Shown here one piece after another: positions 5,908 through 6,791 of a DNA stretch of 6,791 bases. Made by a program: the position numbers and the translations under genes. The notes under the pieces were generated by a model, which did no database searches, was not told the DNA's origin, and was given only the letters and a program-made list of their open reading frames with translations. Positions within the stretch are counted from its first letter, which is position 1; each line of letters begins with the position of its first letter. Source of the stretch: Acidobacteriaceae bacterium (lineage in GTDB: Bacteria > Acidobacteriota > Terriglobia > Terriglobales > Acidobacteriaceae); contig PLKU01000043.1 in NCBI GenBank assembly GCA_003140705.1, forward strand, positions 217 through 7,007, written 5' to 3'.

Positions 5908-6791
5908 ATGAAAATTCGCCGCGAACGCTACCAGCACGGATCGATCCGAAAGTTGAAAAGGGCGAACGGATTCGCGTGGGAATTCCGCTATCGGGTCAGC
6001 GAAGACGGGAAAAGGAAGCTCAGGTCCCAGATCTTTGACGCCGCAGTTTACCGGACTGAGAAAGCCGTCCGACAGAAGATCGAAGCACAGCTCCTCAGGC
6101 TCAATGACAACACCGAGTACGCCCGCGGTCAGGAGGTCACATTCAATGCGCTCCTTGATCGCTATATCGACGAAGAGATGCCGGAGCGGCAGGCCACCAG
6201 AGGCGGCTACATTTCGATCATCAACATGCATCTCCGGCCGCGCTGGGGGACCGAGCCGATCAAGGCGATCCGGCCGGCAGACCTCCATACGTGGTTTCAG
6301 TCCCTGAATCTCGCTCCCGTTACCAAGGGACACTTGCGGAGCCTCATGCATAAGCTGTTCGATCTGGCGACGCTCTGGGAGTATTTGCCACTGGAACGGC
6401 GCAATCCTGTCGATATCGTGAAGATCAGAAATGTCACCCGGCGCGTGAAGGAACCGGTTGTCCTGACGCCGGAGCAATTCCGAGCGATCGCGCCGCAGCT
6501 GCCGGCCCACGTCAACATGATCGCGATTGCTGCTGCCTGCCTCGGGCTGCGCGTCAGCGAGGCGCTCGGGCTGCAGTGGGGCGACATCGACTGGGAGCTG
6601 CAAACGGTCACGATTCGCCGCAGCGCCTATCGTGGAGCGATTGACGATACGAAGAATGCGGGCTCGAAGGCGAAACTGCCGCTGCTTCCCACACTGGCGG
6701 AGCTGCTGCTCGCATGGAAACAAAAGTGCAAGTCGGAATGGCTCTTCGCCAATCCTCTGACCGGAATGCCTTACATGTCGCCCAACCTGCA
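5908..6791 (+). CDS. Tyrosine recombinase / phage-type integrase (C-terminus cut off)
   Basis: Site-specific recombinase that inserts and excises a mobile element. The visible 294 codons start at an ATG with GGGAG 5 nt upstream. The first part (MKIRRERYQHGSIRKLKRAN, then WEFRYRV) looks like an arm-type DNA-binding domain. A SAM-like core-binding domain follows (about 75-175, with FNALLDRYIDEEMPE). The catalytic domain begins near VLTPEQFRAI. The first catalytic arginine is R215 in CLGLRVSEALGLQWGDID, and K249 in DDTKNAGSKAKLPL is the likely catalytic lysine. The HxxR box and nucleophilic tyrosine lie beyond the right edge, so integrity cannot be judged. Its place right after tRNA-Cys and its direction suggest that the element extends to the right. 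Confidence 0.93.
   Translation, partial: MKIRRERYQHGSIRKLKRANGFAWEFRYRVSEDGKRKLRSQIFDAAVYRTEKAVRQKIEAQLLRLNDNTEYARGQEVTFNALLDRYIDEEMPERQATRGGYISIINMHLRPRWGTEPIKAIRPADLHTWFQSLNLAPVTKGHLRSLMHKLFDLATLWEYLPLERRNPVDIVKIRNVTRRVKEPVVLTPEQFRAIAPQLPAHVNMIAIAAACLGLRVSEALGLQWGDIDWELQTVTIRRSAYRGAIDDTKNAGSKAKLPLLPTLAELLLAWKQKCKSEWLFANPLTGMPYMSPNL

Noticed and set aside
5869..6723. Minus-strand open frame (284 codons) opposite the integrase
   Set aside because: It is antisense to a well-supported recombinase, and its Arg/Asp-rich translation has no recognisable domain.

Overview
The window looks like a chromosomal segment of a GC-rich bacterium, most likely an acidobacterium. That placement is an inference from the overall look of the L1 and L10 proteins, not a search. 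It joins a core ribosomal-protein cluster to accessory DNA.

Positions 1-1876 (minus strand) carry rplA, rplJ and rplL (L1, L10 and L7/L12) in the usual rplA-rplJ-rplL order; rplL runs off the left edge. The usual upstream partner rplK is not seen. The roughly 200 bp before rplA instead hold a good sigma70-like promoter (TTGCAA, 17 bp, TATGAT on the minus strand) and then insertion-sequence ends. rplA most likely starts at a GTG at 1876.

Positions 2085-3588 form an insertion sequence with a D,D(35)E rve-type transposase on the plus strand and imperfect inverted ends. Its left end is duplicated in tandem, a further relic of the right end lies at 2029-2045, and the transposase C-terminus appears frameshifted by one extra G.

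Positions 3660-5481 (minus strand) hold a stand-alone receiver-domain protein with a degenerate switch site and a PhzF-family isomerase, separated by about 466 bp without a recognisable gene.

Positions 5569-5812 (plus strand) hold a possible 29-codon cysteine-rich reading frame, a hairpin over its stop codon, a strong Rho-independent terminator and a complete tRNA-Cys(GCA). A tyrosine recombinase begins 96 bp after the tRNA and runs off the right edge. This is the classic layout of an island or prophage integrated at a tRNA 3' end, so the window probably ends just inside a mobile element. No CRISPR array, toxin-antitoxin pair or clear new multi-gene system is visible. The least explained structure is the leader-like arrangement in front of tRNA-Cys.
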